Below, piece after piece: positions 16,806 through 26,672 of a stretch of DNA of 30,330 nucleotides. Numbering within the stretch: position 1 is the stretch's first letter; each line of letters begins with the position of its first letter. Made by a program: the position numbers and the translations under genes. The stretch is taken from positions 1 through 30,330 of the forward strand of contig DLEF01000029.1 of the NCBI GenBank assembly GCA_002481545.1, given 5' to 3'. Below the pieces are notes generated by a model. It searched no databases, was not told the origin of the DNA, and saw only the letters and a list, made by a program, of their open reading frames with translations. Source of the DNA: Cyanobacteria bacterium UBA7753. Its GTDB lineage: Bacteria > Cyanobacteriota > Vampirovibrionia > Gastranaerophilales > Gastranaerophilaceae.

Positions 16806-18485
16806 ATGAGTAGATTAATTGATAAAAATATTAGTATATATGAAGCATTGCGAAACATAGAAACAGGTAAATATGTAATGCCTGCGTTTCAACGTCAATA
16901 TGTTTGGAGTATGGCTCAAATAGAAAAATTGTAGGATTCTATTTTATTAGACTATCCTATTGCAACATTTTTATTTTGGCATCTTGATGAAGATAATACA
17001 GACTGGAAAACATATTTTTGTAATTTTTTAAAATCTGTAACATTTAATAATTCAAAACTAGCAGATAATATAAATTATGAATTATCATGCATAGATTGTA
17101 AGATCTCAGACACAGCAGTTCTAGACGGACAACAACGTTTAACATCTTTGTATTTATCTTTATATGGAACAGCATATATAAGAGAGAAACATGCTCGCAG
17201 AAAAACTCTCGGAGGAACGATACAAGAATTGGTTATTGAGTTAAACAAAAAAGCAACTGAAGATGACGAATATAATAGAAAAAAATATGATATAAAATTT
17301 ACAAGCAAAATCCAACCAACTCAATTCAAAATAAAAGACTTAATTAAATCCGAATATAAAGATATAACTTCAAGGAATGAAATGATAGAAAATAAAATAA
17401 AAAACATTCCAAATGATAGTCAACAATATGCAAAAAATATATTAAACAAGTTGTGTGAGAAAATTTATGATGAAAAATTAGTTCATTATACAGAAATTTG
17501 CGGAATGCAACAGGATGATGCATTAGAAATGTTTGTAAGATTTAATAGTGGAGGCAGACCATTAAAACCGTCCGAAATTACAATGTCTATACTTGAAGCA
17601 TATTGGCCTAGTGCCCGCAGGGAATTTGGAAGACTTTTAACAAACTCTTTTGAAAATTTTGGGACAGATTTTATAATACGAACTTCACTAATGTTATTCG
17701 GAAGGGTCGATAAGACTATAATAAATAAAGACATTGCTGAAAATTTAAGAGATAATTGGGAGTTTTTGAAAAAAGCTCTAAGAAATTTACAACAATTTCT
17801 CGACTATAATAATATTGACGTAAACCGTTTTTCAGGAGTTTGGACAGTTCTAATTCCACTTATATATACTATATATTATAATCACGATTATAAAGAAAAT
17901 AATGATGCAATGATGAAATATTTAGCAAGAGCAGTTTTATTCAGATATTTTCAAAACGGAACGAAGTCAAAGTTACTAAAATTACGTAATTCTATAAAAG
18001 AATATGATTATTCGATAACAACAGACATGTTAAATAGTATATACGACTTAAGAGTAACTGATTCAAAAATTGAAGATATTCTAAACACAAAAAAAGGAGA
18101 TAAAATTTGTGCAGCTGCTTTATATTACTTAAGTCATAACTGGATGAATAGAGATACAAAATATGAAATTGATCATTTACACCCAAGCATGAGATTTAGT
18201 GATGATAACAGAAAACCCTTTACCATCTCTTTTCAAGAATGGAAAGAATGGAAGGGAAACAGAGATAGATTACCTAATTTACATTTATTGGAAGGAAGAA
18301 GTAATGCAAGCAAAAGTGATATGTCCTTAAACGATTATGTAAATGATATGAATGCAGAACAAAGACATTTATTTTATGAACATTCTTTTGTTCGTCCAAG
18401 CATATCTCTTGAGTTTGATAATTTCGGGAATTTCTACACAGAAAGAAAAAAAGTTTTATCAAAAAAAAATAAGGGAATTAGTTGA
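16806..18485 (+). pseudogene. DUF262/HNH (GmrSD-like) gene interrupted by an in-frame amber codon
   Basis: From ATG 16806 the frame encodes a DUF262 protein: MPAFQRQYVWS, then QIEKL-TAG-DSILLDYPIATFLFW. The stop TAG at 16932-16934 is codon 43, where family members usually have tryptophan (TGG), so it looks like a single TGG to TAG change. The frame then runs intact for 516 more codons through the nucleotide-binding DGQQRLTSLYLSLYG and FVRFNSGGRPLKPSEI to a C-terminal HNH-like segment (YEIDHLHPS...RLPNLHLLEG). Relatives (GmrSD and others) are anti-phage nucleases acting on modified DNA. There are no restriction partners nearby. It is recently broken or, less likely, read through. No strong SD precedes the ATG. 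Confidence 0.8.
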
Positions 18486-18509
18486 ATAAACTGAACACAT
18501 GCGACAACA

Positions 18510-19154
18510 TCAATACAATGTCATTATCCCGTTTGCATATCCGCCGATTATTTTATCTTTTCCGCTTTGAACGACTTTAAGAGGATGATAATAGGAGCTT
18601 GAGGCATCCGTGTATACAGTTTTTCCTATTGCGGGTTTATCCTTCGGGATTAAATGAGTATACTGTTTTGGAGTTGTTTCGCAACAATTAACCAAAACTT
18701 TTTCACCTTTTGGAATGTTATTTTTAATAAAATCAAAAATGCCTTCATTCGATTTGCCTGCGATGTGCCATTTATCTTTGCCTGATTTTATCAGGGAAGA
18801 ACCTTCTCCATGACCGAATATTATATATTTTAAATCTTTCGGGAATTTGCCCTTTTTAATATCACGCATAATAACTTTTGCAAAATCATTGAAGCATCTT
18901 GCCTCTTCCGTTGTAGTCATAAGCATTTTTATACCTGTTTCTTTTTCAAATTTATCGCAAATTTGAGAGACTTCCTTTTTATCAGGATTGGAGTACATGA
19001 CTTTTTGAAACTCATTACCGAGTTTATTCGGATGAAACACCTCTTTTACGGTATCACAAAACTGATTTAGTTTAGAGCCGACAGCGCTTGTCTGCCAAGA
19101 AAATTTTGGAGCGAGTATATTTTTATTTAAAATTATATTAGTAAATTTAGACAC
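18510..19154 (-). CDS. Putative clan CD (caspase/C80-like) cysteine peptidase, unrecognised family
   Basis: A 214-residue protein with a GTG start preceded by GGAAGG about 6 nt upstream. A hydrophobic strand followed by His-Gly (KYIIFGHGEGSS, H115-G116) and a second strand ending in cysteines (KVLVNCCET, C157-C158) are about 40 residues apart, the arrangement of the catalytic His and Cys in clan CD peptidases (caspases, CHAT, C80 toxin-processing domains). The N-terminal 100 residues are helical and unrecognised. No signal peptide or membrane segment is present. The function is inference from two short motifs; a structural coincidence cannot be excluded. It converges with the broken DUF262 gene, 24 bp away. 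Confidence 0.5.
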   Translation of the reverse strand: MSKFTNIILNKNILAPKFSWQTSAVGSKLNQFCDTVKEVFHPNKLGNEFQKVMYSNPDKKEVSQICDKFEKETGIKMLMTTTEEARCFNDFAKVIMRDIKKGKFPKDLKYIIFGHGEGSSLIKSGKDKWHIAGKSNEGIFDFIKNNIPKGEKVLVNCCETTPKQYTHLIPKDKPAIGKTVYTDASSSYYHPLKVVQSGKDKIIGGYANGIMTLY

Positions 19155-19300
19155 AAATACCTTCCATATATATAAAGTCAGTTAAGTGTCAAATATTGCT
19201 TATATAAAAATACAAAAAAATGTATTTTTGACAAATCTTAATAATATAAAATTCATACCCCAAAACAGCTTAACATGTAGTAAATTTTGCAGTAAATTAT

Positions 19301-19335
19301 TTGATTTTTTTATTTGTTTCTGTTATGATTATAAC
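19301..19335 (+). promoter_or_regulatory. Efflux operon promoter with overlapping inverted repeat
   Basis: TTGATT (19301-19306), 17 nt, then TATGAT (19324-19329) with an extended -10 TGT. A 14-bp inverted repeat GTTAT-GATT-ATAAC (19322-19335) covers the -10 box, a plausible operator for a TetR- or MarR-type repressor; no regulator gene lies beside the operon. Confidence 0.5.
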
Positions 19336-19404
19336 AACGTTTAGTGATAAAATTATGGGATAGTATACGGCAAAGTCCGCTTGTATATCATAAATAAGGA
19401 GAAG

Positions 19405-20604
19405 ATGCGTAAGAAAATTACTATCATTATGTCCATTTTATTCGGACTTATATTTTTGAGATATTGTATAACAGTTTACGATACACATAAACAACAAAGC
19501 AAAATGGCAAAGGTTGCCATGCCTGAAGTTGTCGTTGAGCAAGTCGGTTCAAAAAGTATCATCAAAAAATACACGGCACCGGCGAGAGTCGTCGCGAAAT
19601 ATCAAGTAAATGTAGAGGCTCGTATTGACGGATATTTGCAAAGGAGTTACTTCAAAGAAGGCGACTATGTTAGAGCAGGACAGGTTTTGTTTGAGATTGA
19701 ACCGCAAGAATATCAATATGCGGTACAACAGGCAAGAGCAAACGTCAGAAGTGCAAGAGCAAAACAAATTTATTATGATAAGCAGAGTGCCCGTGCAAGA
19801 CAGCTTGTAGCACAAGATTACATTGCAAGAGCTGATTATGATAACGCTGTTGCGGAAAGAGACTCTTACAGAGCGGACTATCAAAGAACTGTGAGTGCAT
19901 ATAACGATGCCCGTCGTAATTTGAGCTATACAAGAGTAAAAGCTCCGGTTTCAGGCAGAGTCGGTATAATTACGGTAACAGTCGGAAACTTCGTAAGAAC
20001 AAATGGAGGAACATTAACGACTATTTACAGCGTTAACCCTATCTATGTAACCTTCCCTCTTGAGGCAAGCGACTTCAACGAATTGGCAAGAATTGACGGA
20101 AGTGCTACAGCGCAAAGGAAAGTTGAATTTTATTTCAGCAACGGTCAAAAATATGCGCTTAGCGGGGTTCAAAACTTCTTTGATAACAAAGTTGATGAGG
20201 CAACAGGAACAATCACAATGAGAGGAACATTTAAAAATGACCAATTCCAACTCATGCCTGGCGACTACGGAAAAGCTATTGTCTATGCGACAAAACCCGA
20301 TCCGTGTCCTACAATCCCGACAAAAGCAATCCAAGAAAACCAAGCAGGGAAATATGTATATATAATTAATGAAAAACATATTCCTGTACTCACGTATATA
20401 AAAGAATTAGAACAAGACGGAGACAACACTCTTATCAAAAGCGGATTAAAAATCGGGGATACAATTGCTGTAGGCGGTATTCAACAAATAACTCCGGGGG
20501 TAGAAGTAAAAGTAGTAAACAGACTTCCTGAGAATAATGACAAAAACGCAAATATTTTTGTAAAGTTATTCAGAAAAATCAAACGACTAATAATAAGAAA
20601 GTAA
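19405..20604 (+). CDS. RND efflux periplasmic adaptor (membrane fusion protein, AcrA/MexA-like)
   Basis: Links the RND pump to the outer-membrane factor. 399 residues. The N terminus is a basic stretch plus one hydrophobic segment (ITIIMSILFGLIFLRYCI), so it is anchored by a membrane helix or signal rather than by a lipobox cysteine. The lipoyl half-motifs are YQVNVEARIDGYLQRSYFKEGDYVRAGQVLFEIEP in outline and LSYTRVKAPVSGRVG; between them is a helical hairpin rich in Ala/Arg (about residues 80-150). Beta-barrel (ATGTITMRGTF) and membrane-proximal domains follow. ATG 19405 follows AAGGAG closely (3 nt); the TTG at 19381 would put residues before the usual basic start. First gene of the operon, 21 bp before the pump gene. 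Confidence 0.92.
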   Translation: MRKKITIIMSILFGLIFLRYCITVYDTHKQQSKMAKVAMPEVVVEQVGSKSIIKKYTAPARVVAKYQVNVEARIDGYLQRSYFKEGDYVRAGQVLFEIEPQEYQYAVQQARANVRSARAKQIYYDKQSARARQLVAQDYIARADYDNAVAERDSYRADYQRTVSAYNDARRNLSYTRVKAPVSGRVGIITVTVGNFVRTNGGTLTTIYSVNPIYVTFPLEASDFNELARIDGSATAQRKVEFYFSNGQKYALSGVQNFFDNKVDEATGTITMRGTFKNDQFQLMPGDYGKAIVYATKPDPCPTIPTKAIQENQAGKYVYIINEKHIPVLTYIKELEQDGDNTLIKSGLKIGDTIAVGGIQQITPGVEVKVVNRLPENNDKNANIFVKLFRKIKRLIIRK

Positions 20605-20625
20605 AAGGGTTAGAGACATAAATCA

Positions 20626-23600
20626 ATGGCAGATAATTTATTTGTAAAACGACCTAAATTAGCGATAGTAATATCTCTAGCAGTAATGTTGGCAGGGCTT
20701 ATTTCGCTATTCAATCTGCCGATTGAAGAATACCCGTCAATCACACCTCCACAGGTTGTTGTTGCGGCTACATACAGCGGGGCGAGTTCCGACGTAATCG
20801 CATCTACCGTTGCGGCTCCTATAGAGCAGCAGGTAAACGGTGTTGATAACATGATTTACATGTCCTCCGATTCAAGAAACGGGTCATACAGACTTACAAT
20901 TTACTTTGCAATCGGAACGGATCCTGATATGGCACTGGTCAACGTTCAGAACCAGTTGCAGTTGGTAACACCGAGACTTCCTGAAGAGGTAAGAAGATAC
21001 GGATTAACAGTTCGTAAGTCTACGGGCGGGGCGGGTGTAATGATGATATCCTTACGTTCTCCTCACGGAACGTATGATTCTCTGTACTTGGCCAACTATG
21101 CTGTCAGAAACATCAAAAACGAACTTGAACGTATTAAAGAAGCAAGTGAAGTAAACGTTTACGGTTCGGGTGAATACGCTATGCGTATATGGTTAAAACC
21201 TGACAGAATGATGAGTTTAGGGATTACTCCGACCGATGTATCTAACGCTATCCAAGGACAAAACACGCAGGCTCCTGCGGGTGACTTGGGCGGAGAACCT
21301 ATGCAGACTCCACAAGTTATAAAATATACCCTGAGAACAAAAGGCCGACTAAAAACGGTTGAAGAATTTGAAAATATTGTTGTAAAGTCAGATCCTAGCG
21401 GTGCTAACGTAAAGATAAAAGATATTGCAAGAGTAGAACTAGGCGCTAACACTTATACATCTGTATCAAGGGTAGACGGGTTAAAGATGGCTATTATATC
21501 CGTTACGCAGTTGCCTAACGCAAACGCGGTCAGCCTTGCAAACAAGATACAAAAAGAAATGCAAAAGATGTCAAAGACATTCCCGCCTGATATGGTATGG
21601 GATGTACAGTATGATAATACACTGTTCGTAAAAGAATCTATACACGAAGTTATAAGTGCAATATTCCTTGCTATTATCCTTGTAAGTATCGTAACCTACT
21701 TATTCTTAGGTACGGCAAGAGCGGCATTTATTCCGTTCTGTGCAATCCCTGTATCTTTGATTGGTGTATTTATATTTATGGGAATGCTCGGGTTCTCTGT
21801 GAACTTGCTTATATTATTCGGACTGGTGCTTGCCGTCGGTCTGGTTGTAGATGATGCTATCGTTGTACTGGAAAACACTCAACGACATATTCAGGAGGGC
21901 AAAACTCCGAGAGAGGCAACAAATATATCTATGCAAGAGGTATTCGGAGCTGTTGTTGCAACATCTCTTGTACTTATGGCAGTATTCGTTCCTGTATCAT
22001 TTATGGGCGGACTTACAGGGCAGATGTTCAGACAGTTTGGGCTTTGTTTGGCATCCGCAATAGGTTTATCAACAATGGTTGCGTTGTCTCTGTCTCCGGC
22101 ACTTTGCTCTATGATATTAAAAGGCGGAAACGAAAAAGCAGACTTTGAATTTATACAAAAATTTGATGATTGGTTCTTATCGTTAAGAGAGAAATATTTG
22201 AATGTCGTACATTACTTTGTTGCACGACCTAAAAACACTTTAAAACTACTCGGATTTTTCATTATATTTATTTTATTTATGTTTATGATTATACCGAAAG
22301 GGTTCTTACCTGATGAGGACAGAGGGGCTTTGTTTACACAGATACAATTACCTGACGGTTCATCTTTGGACAGAACGGACAGAGTAGCTCAAGGCGTTGC
22401 GGCTACAATTGCAAAAATACCGGGGGTACACAGTGTACTGGAAATTTCGGGTTATAACGGAGATAACACCTCTTTATTGGTTACAGACTTAGATGAGTGG
22501 TCAAAGAGAAAAAGCTCAAAATTATCATTAAACCACATATCAAACCAAATAAACGGTATGTATATGCACTTCCCTGAAGCTACAGTTGCAACATTCGCAC
22601 CTCCTGCTATTACAGGTATGAGTATATTCGGCGGTTTTGAATACAGGCTCCTTGATATGGGCGACAGAACGCCTGAACAACTGTTTGAGGAAATGCAAAA
22701 ATTCCTGGCGGAAGCATCAAAGGATCCTAAATTTGCAAAAGTTTATTCATCATACACGGCAACATTACCGCAGATTAAAGTAACTATTGATGATGAAAAG
22801 GCAATGGCATTAGGAGTTGATATATCGGATGTTTATACAACATTAGCATCTCAACTCGGTTCATCTTACATAAACGACTTCAACAAGTTCGGACGTGTAT
22901 ACAGGGTATACATTCAGGCAGATGCACCTTACAGAGAACAAAGACGTAATCTTGAAGGAATTTACGTAAAGAATAAATACGGCGGAATGGTTCCTGTAAC
23001 ATCAATTGCAAAATTTGAAGACACGACAGGACCTTACACAATATCAAGATACAATATGTACCCGTCAGTTACAATTAACGGTACCCCTGCAAACAACGTA
23101 AGTTCAGGGCAGGCAATGGCAGAAATGGAAAAATTATCAGACAAAATACTGCCGAGAGATATGGGCTATGAGTGGTCCGGCACATCATTACAGGAACAGG
23201 AATCTGCAGGACAGATTGGACCGTTATTGGCATTGGCGTTGGTATTCGTATACTTATTACTTGTTGCATTGTATGAAAGTTGGACATTACCTATTGCGGT
23301 TATGTTGATATCACCTATTGCACTTGTCGGGGCATTGTTCTTCCAGTATGTTTCGGGATATGCATTGGATATTTACGCTCAAATCGGGCTTGTCATGTTA
23401 GTCGGGTTAGGTACAAAGCAGGCTATCTTGATTGTCGAATTTGCGAAAGATGCGATGGAGCATGACGGGCTAAATTATATAGATGCTGCTATGCAGGCGG
23501 CAAAACTCAGATTCCGTGCGGTTATGATGACAAACATTGCATTCATCTTAGGTTTGGTACCTTTGATTACGGCAAGCGGAGCAGGTGCGGGTAGCCGTCA

Positions 23601-23850
23601 CTCTATCGGTATGACAGTATTCGGCGGTATGATTGCTGTATCTTGTATTGGTAGTATCTTAGTTCCTGCGTTCTTCGTAATAACAAATATTATGAGAGAT
23701 TGGGCATACAACGGCGGAATAAAAAGAGCCTTGAAAGCTATGCTTGGCAAAATGTTACCGTATATCCAAAAATATTCTAAAAAACTTATAGAATATGCAA
23801 AAGAAAAATATAACGAATATAAAAACAAAAAAGGAGGAAAGAATGATTAA
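20626..23850 (+). CDS. RND multidrug efflux transporter, HAE1 family (AcrB-like)
   Basis: Proton-driven inner-membrane trimer that expels hydrophobic compounds through the tripartite channel. 1074 residues, the normal size. Twelve membrane segments in the standard 1+5 / 1+5 layout separate two large periplasmic loops. The proton relay residues are present: D409-D410 (VGLVVDDAIVVLENTQRH) and K931 (GLGTKQAILIVEFAKD), with FRAVMMTNIAFILGLVPL in the last helices. The N terminus (FVKRPKLAIVISLAVMLAG, PIEEYPSITPPQVVV) is typical of HAE1 pumps. The start has only a weak AGAG site, so translation may depend on the adaptor gene upstream. It overlaps the TolC-type gene by 8 bp. A lysine-rich cytoplasmic tail ends the protein. 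Confidence 0.96.
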   Translation: MADNLFVKRPKLAIVISLAVMLAGLISLFNLPIEEYPSITPPQVVVAATYSGASSDVIASTVAAPIEQQVNGVDNMIYMSSDSRNGSYRLTIYFAIGTDPDMALVNVQNQLQLVTPRLPEEVRRYGLTVRKSTGGAGVMMISLRSPHGTYDSLYLANYAVRNIKNELERIKEASEVNVYGSGEYAMRIWLKPDRMMSLGITPTDVSNAIQGQNTQAPAGDLGGEPMQTPQVIKYTLRTKGRLKTVEEFENIVVKSDPSGANVKIKDIARVELGANTYTSVSRVDGLKMAIISVTQLPNANAVSLANKIQKEMQKMSKTFPPDMVWDVQYDNTLFVKESIHEVISAIFLAIILVSIVTYLFLGTARAAFIPFCAIPVSLIGVFIFMGMLGFSVNLLILFGLVLAVGLVVDDAIVVLENTQRHIQEGKTPREATNISMQEVFGAVVATSLVLMAVFVPVSFMGGLTGQMFRQFGLCLASAIGLSTMVALSLSPALCSMILKGGNEKADFEFIQKFDDWFLSLREKYLNVVHYFVARPKNTLKLLGFFIIFILFMFMIIPKGFLPDEDRGALFTQIQLPDGSSLDRTDRVAQGVAATIAKIPGVHSVLEISGYNGDNTSLLVTDLDEWSKRKSSKLSLNHISNQINGMYMHFPEATVATFAPPAITGMSIFGGFEYRLLDMGDRTPEQLFEEMQKFLAEASKDPKFAKVYSSYTATLPQIKVTIDDEKAMALGVDISDVYTTLASQLGSSYINDFNKFGRVYRVYIQADAPYREQRRNLEGIYVKNKYGGMVPVTSIAKFEDTTGPYTISRYNMYPSVTINGTPANNVSSGQAMAEMEKLSDKILPRDMGYEWSGTSLQEQESAGQIGPLLALALVFVYLLLVALYESWTLPIAVMLISPIALVGALFFQYVSGYALDIYAQIGLVMLVGLGTKQAILIVEFAKDAMEHDGLNYIDAAMQAAKLRFRAVMMTNIAFILGLVPLITASGAGAGSRHSIGMTVFGGMIAVSCIGSILVPAFFVITNIMRDWAYNGGIKRALKAMLGKMLPYIQKYSKKLIEYAKEKYNEYKNKKGGKND

Positions 23851-25399
23851 AAAATTATTCTCTATTCTTCTTTGTTTGAGCTTATGCTCTAATATGGTAT
23901 TCGCGGCAAACGGACTCGGCAAAACCTACAGCAAGGACGAATATCCTGACAGTGATATGGTAGCACCTGTCGTTCATAACGATGAAGGGAATATAACTGT
24001 TCACGGGAGTGTCCAAAACACGTTGGATGTCAATTTGGATGACTGCTTAAAGTTTGCACTGGGGAATAACCCTAAGATTCAGGCGGCTATTCAGGATGTA
24101 TTCGCATCTGATGCGAGAATAAGACAGGCATGGTCTAATTGGTTCCCGCAATTATCTTGGCAGACAGGTTACACAAGAATAAGACAACTGCAGTTGGCTG
24201 ATGCGTTCGGCAAAGCCATGGTATATAACTACTATACTTTAGGGCAAATATCTTTGTCCGAAATGTTATATGACTTCGGGGTTACTCAAAATCAAGTCAC
24301 CGTAAGAAAATTGGAAAATAAGCAATATAACCTTATTTTGACGGAAACGATAAACGATGTTATTTGCGATGTTAAAAACGCATATTATAACGTACTGTTC
24401 ACCATAGAACAAAAGAAAGTTGCGGAAGAGACAGTAAAAAGATACGAACTATTCTATAATCAGGCAAAAGCATTTTATACGGCAGGAACAAAGCCAAAAG
24501 TCGATTTGACTATCGCTCAGGTTAATTTGAGTAATGCAAAATTAAGCCTAATTGAGGCTGAAAACGCCGTCGATATAGCTATGGCAAAACTCAACAATTC
24601 TATGGGTTTGCCTTATATGCTAAGGTACAGAATAAATGATGTATTGAAAATTCCGCCTTGCAATTTGACATTGGATGATGCGGTAAACATTGCAAAAGAA
24701 TCAAGACCTGATTTTAAATTGGCGTCAACAAAGGTTGAGACGGCAAAGCAGAATTTGAAACTCGTCAAAAAATCTTGGGCTCCTCAAATTACAGTATCGG
24801 GGCAGTTTGAAGTCGGTGGTAAAGATCCGACGGCAAACCACGGTTATAACTTCGGCGGATATTTAACATTCCCAACATACAACGGTATGTTATTGAAAAA
24901 CGAGATAAAAGAGGCAAAAGCAAACTATTCAAAAGAAATAGCAAATTCAATGGGCACCCATAATGATATTTATTTGGAAATTCAAAATGCCTATTATCAA
25001 TTAAAAGAAAAGAAAAACAAAGTTCCTGTAGCAACCGTAAATGTAAAACAAGCAAAAGAAAACTATGACCTTTCTTACGGAAGATACAGAGTTGGGGTTG
25101 GGGATCCTGTCGAACTAAAAGAGGCACAAATTCAATATCAGGATGCAGAACTGCAGTATTACAATACTCTGTATGAATACAACTGCGCAAAATCTAATCT
25201 TGAAAAAGCAATCGGCAAAAACATTGTCGAAAATCAAATTACGCTTGATTTAGACAAAGAAAAGATGAAAAAAGAAAATAAAGCCTTGAAGAATCAGCAA
25301 AAACAAGCAAAAGAAGAAGACAAAGCGCTGAGAAAACAGGATAAAAAAGCACAAACCCAAAAGAATAACTCTAACACTAAGACCAATAATAAAAAGTAA
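23843..25399 (+). CDS. TolC-type outer-membrane efflux factor
   Basis: Forms the outer-membrane exit duct of the tripartite pump. 518 residues. A Sec signal peptide (MIKKLFSILLCLSLCSNMVFA, cut before ANG) is followed by two OEP repeats (about residues 65-260 and 275-450). Each has the TolC pattern of long helices with Ala/Asn/Gln and short barrel strands (LDDCLKFALGNNPKIQAAI, QLSWQTGYTRI; LDDAVNIAKESRPDFKLAS, APQITVSGQFEVGG). The C-terminal 60 residues are an extremely Lys/Gln/Asn-rich tail, unusual in length. ATG 23843 follows AAGGAGG by 5 nt inside the pump gene and overlaps its stop. An upstream in-frame ATG at 23795 would hide the signal peptide. Confidence 0.92.
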   Translation: MIKKLFSILLCLSLCSNMVFAANGLGKTYSKDEYPDSDMVAPVVHNDEGNITVHGSVQNTLDVNLDDCLKFALGNNPKIQAAIQDVFASDARIRQAWSNWFPQLSWQTGYTRIRQLQLADAFGKAMVYNYYTLGQISLSEMLYDFGVTQNQVTVRKLENKQYNLILTETINDVICDVKNAYYNVLFTIEQKKVAEETVKRYELFYNQAKAFYTAGTKPKVDLTIAQVNLSNAKLSLIEAENAVDIAMAKLNNSMGLPYMLRYRINDVLKIPPCNLTLDDAVNIAKESRPDFKLASTKVETAKQNLKLVKKSWAPQITVSGQFEVGGKDPTANHGYNFGGYLTFPTYNGMLLKNEIKEAKANYSKEIANSMGTHNDIYLEIQNAYYQLKEKKNKVPVATVNVKQAKENYDLSYGRYRVGVGDPVELKEAQIQYQDAELQYYNTLYEYNCAKSNLEKAIGKNIVENQITLDLDKEKMKKENKALKNQQKQAKEEDKALRKQDKKAQTQKNNSNTKTNNKK

Positions 25400-25452
25400 T
25401 TTTCTTGGTTGACTCCCCCCGCAAAAAATATTTTTATCGGCTTTATATTAGT

Positions 25453-26610
25453 ATGGGTTTAGGTTTTAATCTTGTATCAAAGACAACAGGCATAAAATTC
25501 ACGGAATATAAAGGAAACGCTATAAGGCTTAGCAAATTTGCGCCATACAGCGTGGATGAAGTCGTGCTTAAAAACGGCAAAAAAGAGAGAAAAATAACGA
25601 CGTTCAGAGACTCAAATGGCAATATGACAGAGAGAGTCTTTGACTATTCCGACAAACCTGTTTGGAACAGATTATACAACACATCAGAACATGACATAAA
25701 AGATGAAACCGTACTTTCAACGACTAAAAAAGACTATACCTTAGACCGTGATGCAGTTGATGATTACAAAGATTATATGGAGTTTCCGCAGAATAAGAAC
25801 GAGTATTTGTTCTGGGACCATAAAGACACCATTACAGACCACGTTGCATATAACCTTGATAAAGACAAAGTTACCTTAACTCAAGTAAAGATTAACAATA
25901 AACCTCTGTCAACAAAACAAAAACATACATTTACGGAATATCCAACCATCGTTAAAGGTAAAATAAAAAAGCATAAACCGAAAGAATTGTCGTTTGATGT
26001 AAAACGCACCGACAACAAAGTTATGCCTAAAAGCATAAAAGCCACGGATGAAAACCTAATTCCGCGAAATGACAGCTATTTAGGATATCGCGCCTTACCG
26101 ATAGAAGATTCAAAAGTGCCTTTGGTTAAAAGATTTTTAAAAGAACGGAATATGGATAACAAAGATGTCGGAATAGAGCCTCAATACAACCCGAGATATG
26201 AAAATGACGGATTTATGGCGGTATTTGATCCCGAGAGCGGTAGTGTAAAATTCAACAAAGGATATAAATTTCCGTCAAAATCGAGACTTGTGAACACCGC
26301 AAGACATGAAACGGAACACTCTTGGCAATATTACCTGCAAGCTGTGTTAAACGGAGGCGGAGAAAATTGGCAAAATGAGATTGCAAAAAAATCTGAAAAA
26401 ATAACAGATAAAAAGATTTTAAAAGAGGCAAAAGCCTACGACAAATCAATAGAAAATTATGTTCCGTTTTACGTTGACAGAATACGATACAGGAATAATT
26501 ATATTGAGATAAAAGCCCGTGAGGCTGGAGAAAAAGCACAAAAACAATACGATAATGAAGGAAAATTCATAAGAGGAAGATTTAAGCATATTCCGCCCGA
26601 ATTATTATAA
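25453..26610 (+). CDS. Zincin-like putative metallopeptidase (HExxH), unrecognised family
   Basis: A 385-residue protein whose C-terminal third has HETEH (residues 285-289, in TARHETEHSWQYYL), the HExxH zinc-binding motif in a helix. A downstream helix (NYIEIKAREAGEKAQ) could give the third ligand. The N-terminal part is polar, beta-rich and lysine-rich, with no recognised domain. There is no signal peptide. The start is uncertain: ATG 25453 (chosen; MGLGFNLVSK resembles heads of other proteins here) lacks a strong SD, while TTG 25405, 5 bp after the TolC-gene stop, would add 16 residues. It is the last gene before a bidirectional terminator, so it is probably co-transcribed with the efflux genes; a functional link to efflux is not evident. 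Confidence 0.65.
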   Translation: MGLGFNLVSKTTGIKFTEYKGNAIRLSKFAPYSVDEVVLKNGKKERKITTFRDSNGNMTERVFDYSDKPVWNRLYNTSEHDIKDETVLSTTKKDYTLDRDAVDDYKDYMEFPQNKNEYLFWDHKDTITDHVAYNLDKDKVTLTQVKINNKPLSTKQKHTFTEYPTIVKGKIKKHKPKELSFDVKRTDNKVMPKSIKATDENLIPRNDSYLGYRALPIEDSKVPLVKRFLKERNMDNKDVGIEPQYNPRYENDGFMAVFDPESGSVKFNKGYKFPSKSRLVNTARHETEHSWQYYLQAVLNGGGENWQNEIAKKSEKITDKKILKEAKAYDKSIENYVPFYVDRIRYRNNYIEIKAREAGEKAQKQYDNEGKFIRGRFKHIPPELL

Positions 26611-26621
26611 AAGTATAAAAA

Positions 26622-26656
26622 AAACAGGCTGTCCGATATCACAGACAGTCTGTTTT
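26622..26656. terminator. Bidirectional intrinsic terminator
   Basis: AAACAGGCTGTC (26622-26633) pairs with GACAGTCTGTTT (26644-26655) with one G-T pair around a 10-nt loop; a run of A's precedes and T's follow. It separates the convergent zincin gene and pepA and can serve both. Confidence 0.85.
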
Positions 26657-26672
26657 CTCATTTATCAAAACA

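Noticed and set aside
16806..18485. Genome-wide amber recoding as the explanation of the in-frame TAG
   Set aside because: The matrixin gene at 28163-28696 ends normally in TAG, and the nearby tRNA has anticodon CUU, not CUA.
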